DNA of 64,000 nt from Alphaproteobacteria bacterium (GCA_016793165.1 JAEULA010000043.1:1-64000); one strand, 5' to 3'. Shown: positions 42,553-51,822, numbered from the stretch's first letter. The notes: a model not told the origin generated them from the sequence alone. Numbers and translations: made by a program.

Positions 42553-43479
42553 TCAATAGCCGCGTGCGCGGTCGACGAGCCCGTCCATGGGCTGGCCGGC
42601 GCGATGGCGCCGGATGTTCGCGATCACCGCGCGCGCCGCGGTCTCGGGCTGCGTCATGCTCGCGACATGGGGCGTGAGCATGATCCGGGGGTGGCTCCAG
42701 AGCGGGCTGTCCGTCGGCAGCGGCTCGGTCCGCATCACGTCGAGGATCGCGGCGGAAAGTTGCCCGCCGTCGAGCGCGGCGAGCAGGTCCGGCTCGACGA
42801 GGTGGCCGCCGCGGCCGACGTTCACGATCGACGCGCCGCGCGGCAGGCGCGCGAACAGCTTCGCGTCGAGGATCCCGCGCGTCTCCGGGGTCAGCGCCAT
42901 CAGCGCGACCAGGATCTCGCTGCGCGCGAGGAAGGCGTCGAGCTCGGCGTCGCCGGCATGGCAGGTGACGCCGTCGATGACGTGGCGCGAGCGGCTCCAG
43001 CCGGCGATCTCGAAGCCGAAGGGCGCGAGGGCGGCGATCGCGGCGCGCCCCAGCATGCCCAGGCCCATCACGCCGACGCGGCGGCGCGCCGCCGGCCAGA
43101 CGCGGATCGGTTGCCATTGCGCGCGGCGCTGCTGGTCGACATAGGCCGGGATGTCGCGATGGAGCATCAGGACGGCCATCGCGACGAACTCGACCATGCC
43201 GCCGACGATGCCCGGCTCGATCATGCGCACGACCGGCAGATGCGCCGGGATCGACGCGAGATCGAGCTGGTCGACGCCGGCGCCCGCGGAGAACAGCACG
43301 TCGAGCTTCGGCAGCAGCGCGCCGAGGTCCGGTGGCGGCATCCACGCGACGAGGTAGCGGACCGACTGCGGGTCGCCGATGTCGGGCCAGATCCGGAACG
43401 GCAGGTCGGGCGCCTCGCGCGCGAAGATCTCGCGCCAGACTTCGCCTCGGACGGGATCGGACTTGTAGACGACGGTCAT
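42553..43479 (-). CDS. D-2-hydroxyacid dehydrogenase (GhrA-like)
   Basis: NAD(P)-dependent reductase of 308 residues, of the glyoxylate/hydroxypyruvate reductase A type. The Rossmann motif is GVMGLGMLGRAAIAAL followed by GWSRSRH, whose Ser-Arg suggests NADPH use. The catalytic Arg is in VNVGRGGHLVEPDLL, Glu in DVMRTEPLPTDSPLW, and His in MLTPHVASMT. It probably reduces a 2-keto acid to a D-2-hydroxyacid, or the reverse. It is 22 bases downstream of the GNAT gene, in the same direction. Confidence 0.92.
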   Translation of the reverse strand: MTVVYKSDPVRGEVWREIFAREAPDLPFRIWPDIGDPQSVRYLVAWMPPPDLGALLPKLDVLFSAGAGVDQLDLASIPAHLPVVRMIEPGIVGGMVEFVAMAVLMLHRDIPAYVDQQRRAQWQPIRVWPAARRRVGVMGLGMLGRAAIAALAPFGFEIAGWSRSRHVIDGVTCHAGDAELDAFLARSEILVALMALTPETRGILDAKLFARLPRGASIVNVGRGGHLVEPDLLAALDGGQLSAAILDVMRTEPLPTDSPLWSHPRIMLTPHVASMTQPETAARAVIANIRRHRAGQPMDGLVDRARGY

Positions 43480-43501
43480 GGCGGCTCCGGCGGGTGACGG
43501 G

Positions 43502-44368
43502 TCAGCCGAGCGCCTGGCTGACGAGCGCGTAGAGGCCGCATTCCGGCGCGACGGCGGGCGCTTCGCCGCGCACCATGGTGGTGACCTCGCCCACGCGCTG
43601 CAGGCCGAGCTCGGCGAGCCAGGGCGAGATCGCCGGCGCGCGCGCCGGCACGTCGATGCGGATGAACAGTCCGGGCCGCGAGCCGAGCCAATGCGTGATC
43701 AGCGCCTTGGCGCCGTCGGTGTCCGGGGCCACGACGGGTCCGACGACATGGCCGCGGCCGAAGCGGCGGATCAGCGCGAAGCCGGCCATCGCCCCGTCGC
43801 GATCGAGCACGACGCCGTCGGCGCCCGCGATCAGCGGCGCGAGCATCCCGCCGCGCGCCATGCCGGTGGCGAGGCCGTCGAGGCGGACGAGCTCGGCATG
43901 GTCGGCGCGCCCCATCGGGCGGATCCGCTCGCCCGCCTGCAGTCGCGCCATCGGCACGTCGAACACGGCCCCCTGGTGCTGGCGCACGGTCGTGACCGGC
44001 TTGAAGCCCGTCGCTTCGTAGAGCCGCAGGCCCGCCTGGGTGGCATTGAGCACGACCGAGCGGCGGCCGAGCGCCTCGAGCGCGGCGTCCATCATCCGCC
44101 GCCCGATGCCGCGGCCCTGATGCGAACCGGCGACGATGACGAGCCCCAGCGTCGCGATGCGCTCGCCGTAGGGCCACCAGAGCGTCGTGCCGATCAGGTC
44201 GCCGGCGCGCTCGAAGGCCCCGACCCCGGCGCCGGCCGCGAGCGCGAATTGCCAGTCCTCGAGCCGGTGCGGCCAGCCGATCTCGGCCGACAGCGCATGC
44301 GCCGCGGAGAGATCGGCCTGCGTCAGCCGGCGCAGGCGCGTCGGGGTTTCGGCGATGCTGGTCGTCAC
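43502..44368 (-). CDS. GNAT family N-acetyltransferase (two-domain)
   Basis: Acetyltransferase of 288 residues with an N-terminal GNAT domain holding the acetyl-CoA motif SHQGRGIGRRMMDAALEALG and LYEATGFKPV. A second, weaker GNAT-like or YitH-type C-terminal domain (about 145-288; GAMAGFALIRRFGRGHVVGPVVA) follows. The substrate is unknown. It is part of a run of closely spaced minus-strand genes with the GhrA-like and HAD genes downstream. Confidence 0.88.
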   Translation of the reverse strand: MTTSIAETPTRLRRLTQADLSAAHALSAEIGWPHRLEDWQFALAAGAGVGAFERAGDLIGTTLWWPYGERIATLGLVIVAGSHQGRGIGRRMMDAALEALGRRSVVLNATQAGLRLYEATGFKPVTTVRQHQGAVFDVPMARLQAGERIRPMGRADHAELVRLDGLATGMARGGMLAPLIAGADGVVLDRDGAMAGFALIRRFGRGHVVGPVVAPDTDGAKALITHWLGSRPGLFIRIDVPARAPAISPWLAELGLQRVGEVTTMVRGEAPAVAPECGLYALVSQALG

Positions 44369-44470
44369 GGTGCTGGCGGTCCTCGGCGTGAAGAGGGTTG
44401 TCTTCCCATCGCCGTCGACGCGGCCGCTAGGAAGATCTTGTCGTGGCGGATCCGGGGTCGCTGCCCGCCG

Positions 44471-44902
44471 TCACGCCGCGGCGTGCTGCGGCGCCGGGGC
44501 GTGATCGGCAAGGGCCGACGCGTCGAGCGCGGCCTCGCTGCGGCAGCGCGCGAGGTACTGCCCCGGCGTCACGCCGCAGATCGACTTGAAGTGCCGCGAG
44601 AGGTGGCTCTGGTCGAAGAAGCCCGCCTCGCTCGCGACGATCGCCGGCGGCACGCCGCGGCCGAGCAGCGCCCTCGCCGCGCGGATGCGGACATGGCAGA
44701 GGTAGCGGTGCGGCGGCATCCCGACCTCGCGGCGGAACACGGTGACGAGGCGGAAGACGCTGAGCCCGGCGAGGGCGGCGAGGTCCTGCAGCGTCAGGCG
44801 CTCCATGAAGTTCTGCTCGATATGCGCGGCGACACGGCGCACCGCGGCCGTGCGGCCGGGCGTGTCGTCGGGCGCGGCGATCGCGAGGCTGGCAGCGTTC
44901 AT
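44471..44902 (-). CDS. AraC-family transcriptional regulator, DNA-binding domain only
   Basis: Short AraC-type regulator of 143 residues that consists almost only of the two helix-turn-helix motifs: LTLQDLAALAGLSVFRLVTVFRREVGMPPHRYL and PPAIVASEAGFFDQSHLSRHFKSICGVTPGQYL. The ligand-binding N-terminal domain of larger members is missing, as in SoxS/MarA-size proteins. GGGAG lies upstream of the ATG at 44902; a GTG one codon before could also serve. It heads the minus-strand run with GNAT, GhrA-like, HAD and Lrp genes and may regulate it. Confidence 0.88.
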   Translation of the reverse strand: MNAASLAIAAPDDTPGRTAAVRRVAAHIEQNFMERLTLQDLAALAGLSVFRLVTVFRREVGMPPHRYLCHVRIRAARALLGRGVPPAIVASEAGFFDQSHLSRHFKSICGVTPGQYLARCRSEAALDASALADHAPAPQHAAA

Positions 44903-45069
44903 CACGTTCTCCCTGCGCGGCGGTCTCGGGCCGGCGTTGTCCGCCGGTCGGCTTCACGGATCGCGATGCTAGCCAGCGCCGGGCGGCGTTCCTGTGCGAA
45001 CACCGCGTCCGCGGTGGCACAGGATGCTGTCTCGGGCGGCAGGACGGCAGGATATCCCACGGCGCGCGC

Positions 45070-46107
45070 TCAGCCGCAGAAGGCGCGCAAGCAGCGCAGC
45101 CAGTTGCCGCCCAGGATCGCCGCGGCCTGCGGCCGCGTGTAGCCGCGGTCGAACAGGCCCTGGGTCAGGTTCGGCAGCTTGCGCACGGCCTCGAGCCCGA
45201 TCGGATAGGACTGACGGCCGAAGGCGGCGAGCGGGCCGAAGATGTCGGGCCGCCGCGTGCGCCATGTGACGACGCTGGGCGGCGCGGTCACCGTCGCCTG
45301 CTCCTGGAAGGCCTCGACATAGTCCATGCCGATGCCGACATGCGCGACGCCGACGAGCCTGGTCAGGTAGTCGATGTGATCGAGCAGGTCGTCGAGCGTC
45401 GGCGTGGTGTCGGCCAGCGACTGCGGCAGGCCGCAGACGCCGATCATGCCGCCCTTGGCGACCATCGCGCGGACGGCGTCGTCGCGCGTATTGCGGCCGT
45501 TGGCGCGCAGCGCGTCCGCGTTCGAATGGGTGCACACGGGCGCGCGCGCGAGCGCCGCCGCCTCGGCGCGCGTGCGATGGCCGCAATGCGACAGATCGAG
45601 GATCAGGGGCAGGCGGTTCGCGAGCTCGATCAGCTCCTCGCCGAGATAGCTGACGCCGGCATCGCGCTTCTCGCCGCAGCCGTCGCCGAATCCGTTCGCC
45701 GTCGTGTAGGCGAGGCCGAGGAAGCGCAGGCCGAGCCGCACGAGCAGCTCGAGGCGCCAGAGCTTGTCGTCGAGGAACGTCGCGCCCTGCGTGCCGAGCA
45801 CGACGCCGAGCCGCCCCTGGTCGCGTGCGGCGAGCAGCTCGTCCGCGGTGCGGCAGAGCCTGAGCAGCGGATTGCGGTCGATGCGCGCGAGCAGCGTCTC
45901 GATGCGGCGCAGCGCCTCGTCCCAGCTCTCCTCGACGAGGAAGGTGACATTGGTGCCGTTGACGCCGCCCTCGAGGCAGCGCTCGGCGTAGGGCTCGTCG
46001 AGCACGTAGGCAAGCGACAGACCGTCGAACACGTAGGTGTCGCGGTGGAACCGCAGCGTGTCCTCGTCGGCGACGGCGTGGCTCGGCTGGGCGAGGGCGA
46101 CGGACAT
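45070..46107 (-). CDS. Dipeptidase, M19 (membrane/renal dipeptidase) family
   Basis: Zinc dipeptidase-like protein of 345 residues. Family features are DTYVFDGLSLAYV at the N-terminus (the usual D-x-H is less clear here), LGTQGATFL with the metal glutamate region altered, LILDLSHCGHRT (metal His), VCTHSNADALRANGRN (second His), and HVGIGMDYVEAF for the catalytic Asp. The first metal-binding HxD and the bridging Glu look changed, so activity is uncertain. It follows the FAD subunit gene after 13 bases and is probably the last gene of the dehydrogenase operon. In that context it may split a dipeptide or an N-substituted amino acid. Confidence 0.87.
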   Translation of the reverse strand: MSVALAQPSHAVADEDTLRFHRDTYVFDGLSLAYVLDEPYAERCLEGGVNGTNVTFLVEESWDEALRRIETLLARIDRNPLLRLCRTADELLAARDQGRLGVVLGTQGATFLDDKLWRLELLVRLGLRFLGLAYTTANGFGDGCGEKRDAGVSYLGEELIELANRLPLILDLSHCGHRTRAEAAALARAPVCTHSNADALRANGRNTRDDAVRAMVAKGGMIGVCGLPQSLADTTPTLDDLLDHIDYLTRLVGVAHVGIGMDYVEAFQEQATVTAPPSVVTWRTRRPDIFGPLAAFGRQSYPIGLEAVRKLPNLTQGLFDRGYTRPQAAAILGGNWLRCLRAFCG

Positions 46108-46120
46108 GGAGGATCTCCGG

Positions 46121-47266
46121 TCAGGACGGCTCGACGGTCCGGGCGAAGCGCCGGATGTGGAACGGATCGATCGGCGTCGAGGTGGCGCCGGTGTCGATCA
46201 GTTCGGCCATGACGTCGCCGACGCCGGGCCCGAGCTGGAAGCCGTGGCCGCAGAAGCCGAAGGCGTAGAACAGGCCGCTCACCCGGGCGCTCGGGCCCAT
46301 GATCGGGATGTCGTCGGGCAGGTAGCTCTCGATGCCGCTCCACACGCGGATGATGCGCAGCGCATTGAGCGCCGGGATCACGCGTCGGATCTGCGTCAGC
46401 TGGCCCAGGGTGTTGCGCGGCATCACGTAGGCGCGGCGGATGTCGGTGAAGGCGGGACCGCGGCTGCCGCCGCCGAAGATCACGTTGCCGCGGGGGATCT
46501 GCCGCAGATAGATCCCCTCCTCGGCGATCTTCGAGGACACGCCGACCACGGGCGTGATCGCGTAGGGCACCGGCTCGGTCACCGCCATCTGCGGCCCGCG
46601 CGCCACCAGCGGCACGGGCTCGCCGAAGGCCGCGGCCAGTGCGCCGCCCCAGGCGCCGGCGGTGATCAGCACGATCGGCGCGCGGAAGCTCGCGCCGCCC
46701 TCGGCGTCGACGACGAAGTCGTCGCCGGACTTGGCGATCGACAGCACCTCGATGTTCTCGCGCACGTCGGCGCCTTCGCGCCGCGCCGCATAGGCGAAGG
46801 CGGGCGCCGCGAGTCGCGGATTGGCGTGGCCGTCATGCGGCGAAAACGAGCCGCCGACGGCCTCGGGCCCGATCAGCGGAAAGCGGTCGCGCAGCGCGTT
46901 GCCCGTCAGGATCTCGAGCTCGAGGCCGTAGTGCCTGGCCTCGCGCGCGTGGGCCTCGAACGCCGCGATCTGCTCGTGGCTGTAGCAGACGCGCACATGG
47001 CCGGAGACGAGGAACTCGGCGTCCTCGCCGAGCAGCTCGCCCAACCGGCCCCAGATCGCGCGCGATCGGTTGGCCAGCGGCAGCTGCGGCAGGAAGCGGC
47101 CCTGGCGCCGGACGTTGCCGAAATTCGTGCCGCTCGCCTGCTGTCCGACGAGCCCGCGCTCGAGCAGAATCACCGAGCGCCCGCGGCGGCGCAGGAAGAA
47201 CGTCGCGGCGGATCCCATGATCCCGCCGCCGACGACGATGACGTCGGCCTGTGCCGCGCGGTTCAT
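46121..47266 (-). CDS. FAD-dependent dehydrogenase subunit (DAO family, HcnC/opine-oxidase beta-like)
   Basis: D-amino acid oxidase-fold flavoprotein of 381 residues. The dinucleotide motif is DVIVVGGGIMGSAATFFLRRRGRSVILLERG, and the closing motif is GFCGHGFQLGPGVGDVMAELI. It resembles the catalytic subunit of three-part dehydrogenases (HcnC, opine/octopine oxidase subunit B, D-hydroxyproline dehydrogenase). The two partner subunits are encoded immediately upstream on the same strand, so the complex is likely complete. It would oxidise a secondary-amine carbon such as an opine, proline derivative or glycine. The M19 dipeptidase gene follows. Confidence 0.9.
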   Translation of the reverse strand: MNRAAQADVIVVGGGIMGSAATFFLRRRGRSVILLERGLVGQQASGTNFGNVRRQGRFLPQLPLANRSRAIWGRLGELLGEDAEFLVSGHVRVCYSHEQIAAFEAHAREARHYGLELEILTGNALRDRFPLIGPEAVGGSFSPHDGHANPRLAAPAFAYAARREGADVRENIEVLSIAKSGDDFVVDAEGGASFRAPIVLITAGAWGGALAAAFGEPVPLVARGPQMAVTEPVPYAITPVVGVSSKIAEEGIYLRQIPRGNVIFGGGSRGPAFTDIRRAYVMPRNTLGQLTQIRRVIPALNALRIIRVWSGIESYLPDDIPIMGPSARVSGLFYAFGFCGHGFQLGPGVGDVMAELIDTGATSTPIDPFHIRRFARTVEPS

Positions 47267-47327
47267 CGGCGCGCCTCGCCCGCCGCGCGGCGGGTGCGCC
47301 CGGCCCTGGTCTGCACGACGCGGCCCG

Positions 47328-48698
47328 TCACGACACGAACTCCGTGGCGACGGGCAGGGGCTTCACCGGCGCCTGGCCGCGCAGCCGGCCGACGGCCTCG
47401 ACCGGCGCGCCGCTCGCCGCGGCCACGATCTCGGCGGCGGCGAGCCCGCAGTAGCGGCCCTGGCAGCGGCCCATGCCGACGCGGCTGAAGGCCTTGGCAC
47501 GATTGACCTCGGGCGCGCCGCGGCCCCGCACGGCGTGGCGCAGCTCGCCGGCCGTGATCGCCTCGCAACGGCACACCAGCGTGTCGTCGGGCAGCGCGGC
47601 GGCCTCGTCATGCGGCCAGGGAAAGGCGGTCGCGAGCCCGTGGCGGAAACGTTCGAAGCGCTGGAGCCGCATGCGCAGCTCGGCCATCGCGGGCTCGTGC
47701 CCGCGGCGCCCGAGATCGCTCAGCGCGGCGAGCGCCGCGAGGCGCCCGCTCGCCTCGGCCGCGTCGGCGCCCTGCAATCGCGCGCCGTCGCCGGCGAGAT
47801 AGACGCCCTTCACCGAGCTGCGTCCGTCGGGGTCCAGGCGCGGCAGCCATTGCCGCGCGACAGGGTCGAACGCGAAGTCGCAGCGAGCGAGATCCGCGAG
47901 CTGGCTCTCGGCGCGCAGGTGCCAGCCGATGCCGACGGCGTCGCAATCGATCGTCTCGGGCATGGCGCGATGCTCGAACGTCACCCCGGTCGGGCCGCGT
48001 TCGGCGTCGCCCTCGATGCGCCGGGGCGAGACGCCGCCGAGCAGGCGCACGCCGGCGCGGCGAAGGTCGCGCCTGTAGCCGAGGCCGCGCAGCACGAGCT
48101 CGGGCCGCGCAAGCAGGCCGGGCAGCGCGGCGATCCCGTTGCCGAACGTCGCGGTGTCGAGCACGGCGGCGACCGAGGCGCCGGCCTCGACATATTGATG
48201 CGCAACGAGATAGAGCAGCGGGCCGCTGCCGAGGAAGACGATGCGACTGCCGATCGCGCAGGCCTGCGCCTTGAGCGCGATCTGCGCGGCGCCCAGGCTG
48301 TACACGCCGGGCAGCGTCCAGCCGGGCAGGGGCATCAGCCGGTCGGTGGCGCCGGCGGCGATGATCAGCGCATCGAAGGCGATCGCCTCGGCCGTCGTGC
48401 CGCGCACGACGTGCAGGGCGTTGTCGGCGACGTTCCACGCGAGCGTGTCGGGGCGGTACTCGACGGCGTCGCGCAGCGCGTCGAAGCGGGCGTGCAGCGC
48501 CTGCGCCTTCGCGGCCTCGCTGCCGTACAGCTTCTGCGCGGGGCGCAGGAAGCCCTCGGGCTGACGGCGGTAGATCTGGCCGCCGCTGCGCGCGGATTCG
48601 TCGACGACGATCGGCCGCAAGCCGGCTTCGACGAGCGCTTCGGCGGCGCGCGCCCCGGCGGGCCCGGCGCCGACGACGACTACGCGCGGCCCGGCCAT
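47328..48698 (-). CDS. NAD(P)/FAD-dependent oxidoreductase subunit with BFD-like iron-sulfur tail (HcnB-like)
   Basis: Flavoprotein subunit of 456 residues. The N-terminal FAD site is VVVVGAGPAGARAAEALVEAGL with DESARSGGQIYRR. The second nucleotide site is IVFLGSGPLLYLVAHQY. The C-terminal domain has a [2Fe-2S] cluster of the BFD type: CRCEAIT and, 30 residues later, GRCQGRYCG. This is the layout of HcnB and opine oxidase subunit A. The ATG at 48698 lies inside the end of the upstream ferredoxin-like gene (overlap of 19 bases), so the two are coupled. Confidence 0.92.
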   Translation of the reverse strand: MAGPRVVVVGAGPAGARAAEALVEAGLRPIVVDESARSGGQIYRRQPEGFLRPAQKLYGSEAAKAQALHARFDALRDAVEYRPDTLAWNVADNALHVVRGTTAEAIAFDALIIAAGATDRLMPLPGWTLPGVYSLGAAQIALKAQACAIGSRIVFLGSGPLLYLVAHQYVEAGASVAAVLDTATFGNGIAALPGLLARPELVLRGLGYRRDLRRAGVRLLGGVSPRRIEGDAERGPTGVTFEHRAMPETIDCDAVGIGWHLRAESQLADLARCDFAFDPVARQWLPRLDPDGRSSVKGVYLAGDGARLQGADAAEASGRLAALAALSDLGRRGHEPAMAELRMRLQRFERFRHGLATAFPWPHDEAAALPDDTLVCRCEAITAGELRHAVRGRGAPEVNRAKAFSRVGMGRCQGRYCGLAAAEIVAAASGAPVEAVGRLRGQAPVKPLPVATEFVS

Positions 48699-48988
48699 TG
48701 CGCCCCCGGATCCCTGGTGAAGATTCGCATCCCCGCGGCGACCGGTGTCGAGCACGCGCGCAGGCGCTCGCCGGTGCCGGACCAGACCCAGCAGTCCTGG
48801 CAGGCGCCCATCAGGCAGAAGCCGGCGCGCGATCCGTCGCCGAACTCGGAGACGCGCAGCGCGGGCACCTGGGTCATGAGCGCCACCAGCAGGGTGTCGC
48901 CGGCCAGCGCCGTGGCGGGCGCGCCGTCGATCTCGAACGCCACGCTGGCACGCTCGCGCTCCGCCAGCCGTATGAAGCGACCCGTCAT
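48680..48988 (-). CDS. Small [2Fe-2S] ferredoxin-like subunit (HcnA-like)
   Basis: Ferredoxin-like subunit of 102 residues with cluster ligands Cys58, Cys63, Cys66 (GFCLMGACQDCWV) and Cys79 (RACS). It is the gamma-type subunit of HcnABC/opine-oxidase complexes. First gene of the operon HcnA-like, HcnB-like, HcnC-like, M19 dipeptidase. It is divergent from a LysR regulator gene, with a T-N11-A box in the 120-base gap. Confidence 0.92.
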   Translation of the reverse strand: MTGRFIRLAERERASVAFEIDGAPATALAGDTLLVALMTQVPALRVSEFGDGSRAGFCLMGACQDCWVWSGTGERLRACSTPVAAGMRIFTRDPGAQWPGRA

Positions 48989-49062
48989 CCCCGCGCTCCC
49001 TGACGCGTCCAGGATCGGACCGCGGCGGCGGCCCGGTCCAATGCGAAAAGTTTGGGGAAGCC

Positions 49063-49075
49063 TAACCCGAGGTTA
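49063..49075. promoter_or_regulatory. Candidate LysR-type operator (T-N11-A palindrome)
   Basis: TAACCCGAGGTTA is a perfect 5-bp inverted repeat around CGA and fits T-N11-A exactly. It lies between the divergent dehydrogenase operon (starts at 48988) and the LysR gene (starts at 49109), the usual place of an autoregulatory LysR site. Confidence 0.6.
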
Positions 49076-49108
49076 TGATCCGAGGGGTTCGCCGAAGGGA
49101 CCCCGCCC

Positions 49109-50008
49109 GTGAACGCCCGCCAGCTCGAAGTCTTCCGCGCCATCATGCTGAACCGGTCGCTCACAGCAGCCGCCGCGGCGCTGAACGTGTCGCAACCGGC
49201 CGTGAGCAAGCTGCTGCGCCATTTCGAGGCGCAGCTCGGCTACCGGCTGTTCGAGCGCGTCAGCGGCCGGCTGGTGCCGACGGCCGAGGCGCATCTGCTG
49301 TTCGAGGACGCCGACCGGATCTTCCGCGAGATCGAGGTCCTCCAGCGCTTCTCCCGGCGGATCCGCGAGAAGGAAGTCGGCCTGCTGCGCGTGGCGGCGA
49401 GCGCGCCGCCGAGCTTCTCGATCCTGCCGGCGGCCCTGGTGCGGTTCCGCCGGCGCAATCCCGGCATCCGCCTGATCCTGCACACGCTGCCGGCGGAGGA
49501 GATCGCGGCGAAGATCGTGATCGGCGAGATCGACCTCGGGATCACCATGACGACCATCGAGCAGCCGCTGGTCCACAGCGAGGTGCTCGGCACCGCCTCG
49601 ATCGTGGCGGTGCTGCCCGAATCCTCGCCGCTGGCCGCCGGCGCCGTGGTGACGCCCGCCGACCTGCGCGACCACGCGATCATCAGCTACGGCTCGCAGC
49701 CGCGGGTCGGGCAGCTGCTCGACCGCGCCTTCGAGGCGGCGGGCATCGCGCGCGCGCCGCAGATCGAGATCTCGCTGTCGATCGCGGCGGCACCGCTGAT
49801 CCAGCGCGGCCTGGGGGTCGGGCTCGTCGACGGCCTGGTCCCGTGGCGGTCCTTCGCGGGCCTCGTGGTCCGCCCCTTCGAGCCGCGGATCGACCTCCAG
49901 ATCGTCCTGGCGACGACGAGCGCCTGGGCGCCGTCGCGCTTCACCAAGGAGTTCGGCCGCGACATCCGCGCCGCCCTCGCCGATCTCGCCCAGGCGGCGC
50001 CGGCCTGA
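49109..50008 (+). CDS. LysR-family transcriptional regulator
   Basis: LysR-type regulator of 299 residues. The N-terminal helix-turn-helix is LEVFRAIMLNRSLTAAAAALNVSQPAVSKLLRHFEAQLGYRLFER, and the C-terminal part is a periplasmic-binding-like effector domain (from about 92). The GTG start at 49109 is preceded by GAAGGGA. It resembles regulators of opine and amino acid use (NocR/OccR-like in general pattern). It is divergent from the HcnABC-like operon and upstream of the dipeptide-type transporter, so it most likely controls both in response to their substrate. Confidence 0.93.
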   Translation: MNARQLEVFRAIMLNRSLTAAAAALNVSQPAVSKLLRHFEAQLGYRLFERVSGRLVPTAEAHLLFEDADRIFREIEVLQRFSRRIREKEVGLLRVAASAPPSFSILPAALVRFRRRNPGIRLILHTLPAEEIAAKIVIGEIDLGITMTTIEQPLVHSEVLGTASIVAVLPESSPLAAGAVVTPADLRDHAIISYGSQPRVGQLLDRAFEAAGIARAPQIEISLSIAAAPLIQRGLGVGLVDGLVPWRSFAGLVVRPFEPRIDLQIVLATTSAWAPSRFTKEFGRDIRAALADLAQAAPA

Positions 50009-50105
50009 AGCCGGGCCGGGGCGCGCTCGACAAGTTCATACAAGACCCGTCGCCCGCGCCGCTGATACCCAAACGGACTCAACCTAATCCGACAAGCAGG
50101 GGGCG

Positions 50106-51734
50106 ATGACGATGAGCGAGCGGAAACTCGACACCAATCCGATTCTCGGCGAGGCCGACGCGACCGCGATCCGCCAGGCGCTGCGCCGCGGTGCCACGCG
50201 ACGCGAGGCGATGGGCATGCTCACCGCCGCGGGGATGGGTGCGGCCAGCGCCGGCGTGCTCGTCGGCTCCGCCGAGCGCGCCAATGCGCAGGCGCCGCGC
50301 AAGGGCGGCCGGCTGCGCGTCGCCGGCCACTCGACGTCGACGGCCGACACGGTCGATCCCGCCAAGCAGTCGCTCTCGACCGACTATGCGCGCTGCTACA
50401 TGTTCTACAACTCGCTCACGCGCCTCGACGAGAGCCTCACGCCGCAGCTCGAGCTCGCCGAGTCGATCGACCACGTGAAGGCGACCAGCTGGACGATCAA
50501 GCTGCGCAAGGGCGTCCAGTTCCACGACGGCAAGGAGCTGACGGCCGCCGACGTCGTCTACTCGCTGAACCGCCACAAGGATCCGCAGACCGGCTCGCGC
50601 GCCAAGGCGCTCGCCGATCAGATGACCGAGATCAAGGCGACCGGCACGCACGAGGTGAGCATCCAGCTCTCCGCGCCCAATGCCGACCTGCCGGTGGTCT
50701 TCGGCACGCCGCACTTCCTCATCATCAAGGACGGCACCAAGGACTTCCAGACCGCGGTCGGCACCGGCCCCTACAAGGTCAAGGAGTTCACCCCGGGCGT
50801 GCGGTCGGTCGCGACGCGCAACCAGGGCTACTGGGGCTCGAAGGGGCCGTACATCGACGAGATCGAGTTCTTCGGCATCCCGGACGCCGCCGCGCGCGTC
50901 AATGCGTTGCTGTCCGGCGACGTCCAGCTGGTCAGCGCAATCAGTCCGCTGGCGACGCAGCAGATCCGCTCGACCCCGGGCTACGAGATCTTCGAGACGC
51001 GGTCGGGCAACTACACCGATCTCGTGATCCGGATGGACGCGCAGCCGACCGGCAACGCCGATTTCGTGAAGGCGACGCAGTACATGTTCAATCGCGAGCT
51101 GATCAAGCGCGCGATCTTCCGCGACTACGCCGTCGTCGCGAACGACCATCCGGTCGATCCGACCAACCGCTTCTACTGCAAGGACATCCCGCAGCGGCCT
51201 TTCGACCCGGACAAGGCGAAGTTCCACTTCGACAAGACCGGCATCGGCAACGCGCCGATCCAGCTCTTCGCGTCGCCCGCGGCGACGATGTCGATCGAGA
51301 TGGCCGAGCAGCTGCAGCAGGTCGGTCGTCGCATCGGCATGAACCTCGACATCCAGCGGGTCCCGGCCGACGGCTACTGGTCGAACTACTGGATGAAGAA
51401 GCCGGTCGGCTTCGGGAACATCAATCCGCGCCCGAACGCGGACGTGCTGTTCTCGCTGTTCTTCAAGTCGGACTCGCCGTGGAACGAGAGCGCCTGGAAG
51501 AACGAGAAGTTCGACCAGCTCCTGGTCGCGGCGCGTGCCGAGTCCGACTTCGCCAAGCGCAAGCAGATGTACTGCGACATGCAGATGCTCGTGCACGAGC
51601 ATTGCGGGCTGGGAATCCCGGTCTTCATCAGCGGCCTCGACGCGCATTCCTCGAAGGTGAAGGGGCTGACCCCGGTCCCGACCGGCGGGCTGATGGGCTA
51701 CAACTTCGCGGAGTACCTCTGGCTGGAGTCGTGA
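50106..51734 (+). CDS. ABC transporter substrate-binding protein, peptide/opine type (family 5)
   Basis: Extracytoplasmic binding protein of 542 residues. A Tat-like signal (RRGATRREAMGMLTAAGMG) lies unusually far from the N-terminus, at about residues 29-60, and cleavage is likely near ANAQ. The mature part has SLTRLDESLTPQLELAESI, WTIKLRKGVQFHDGKELTAADVVYSLNRH and the C-terminal DQLLVAARAESDFAKRKQMY, all typical of DppA/OppA-like proteins. ATGs at 50106 and 50112 are both possible. It is followed after 88 bases by permease, permease and fused ATPase genes. Confidence 0.93.
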   Translation: MTMSERKLDTNPILGEADATAIRQALRRGATRREAMGMLTAAGMGAASAGVLVGSAERANAQAPRKGGRLRVAGHSTSTADTVDPAKQSLSTDYARCYMFYNSLTRLDESLTPQLELAESIDHVKATSWTIKLRKGVQFHDGKELTAADVVYSLNRHKDPQTGSRAKALADQMTEIKATGTHEVSIQLSAPNADLPVVFGTPHFLIIKDGTKDFQTAVGTGPYKVKEFTPGVRSVATRNQGYWGSKGPYIDEIEFFGIPDAAARVNALLSGDVQLVSAISPLATQQIRSTPGYEIFETRSGNYTDLVIRMDAQPTGNADFVKATQYMFNRELIKRAIFRDYAVVANDHPVDPTNRFYCKDIPQRPFDPDKAKFHFDKTGIGNAPIQLFASPAATMSIEMAEQLQQVGRRIGMNLDIQRVPADGYWSNYWMKKPVGFGNINPRPNADVLFSLFFKSDSPWNESAWKNEKFDQLLVAARAESDFAKRKQMYCDMQMLVHEHCGLGIPVFISGLDAHSSKVKGLTPVPTGGLMGYNFAEYLWLES

Positions 51735-51822
51735 GACCGGACGCTCTCCCCATCGACTTCGCGACGGCCGCCCTCGAGGCGGCCGTCGTCGTTCGACGCC
51801 CGGCCCGTCGCCGGGGGCGCGG

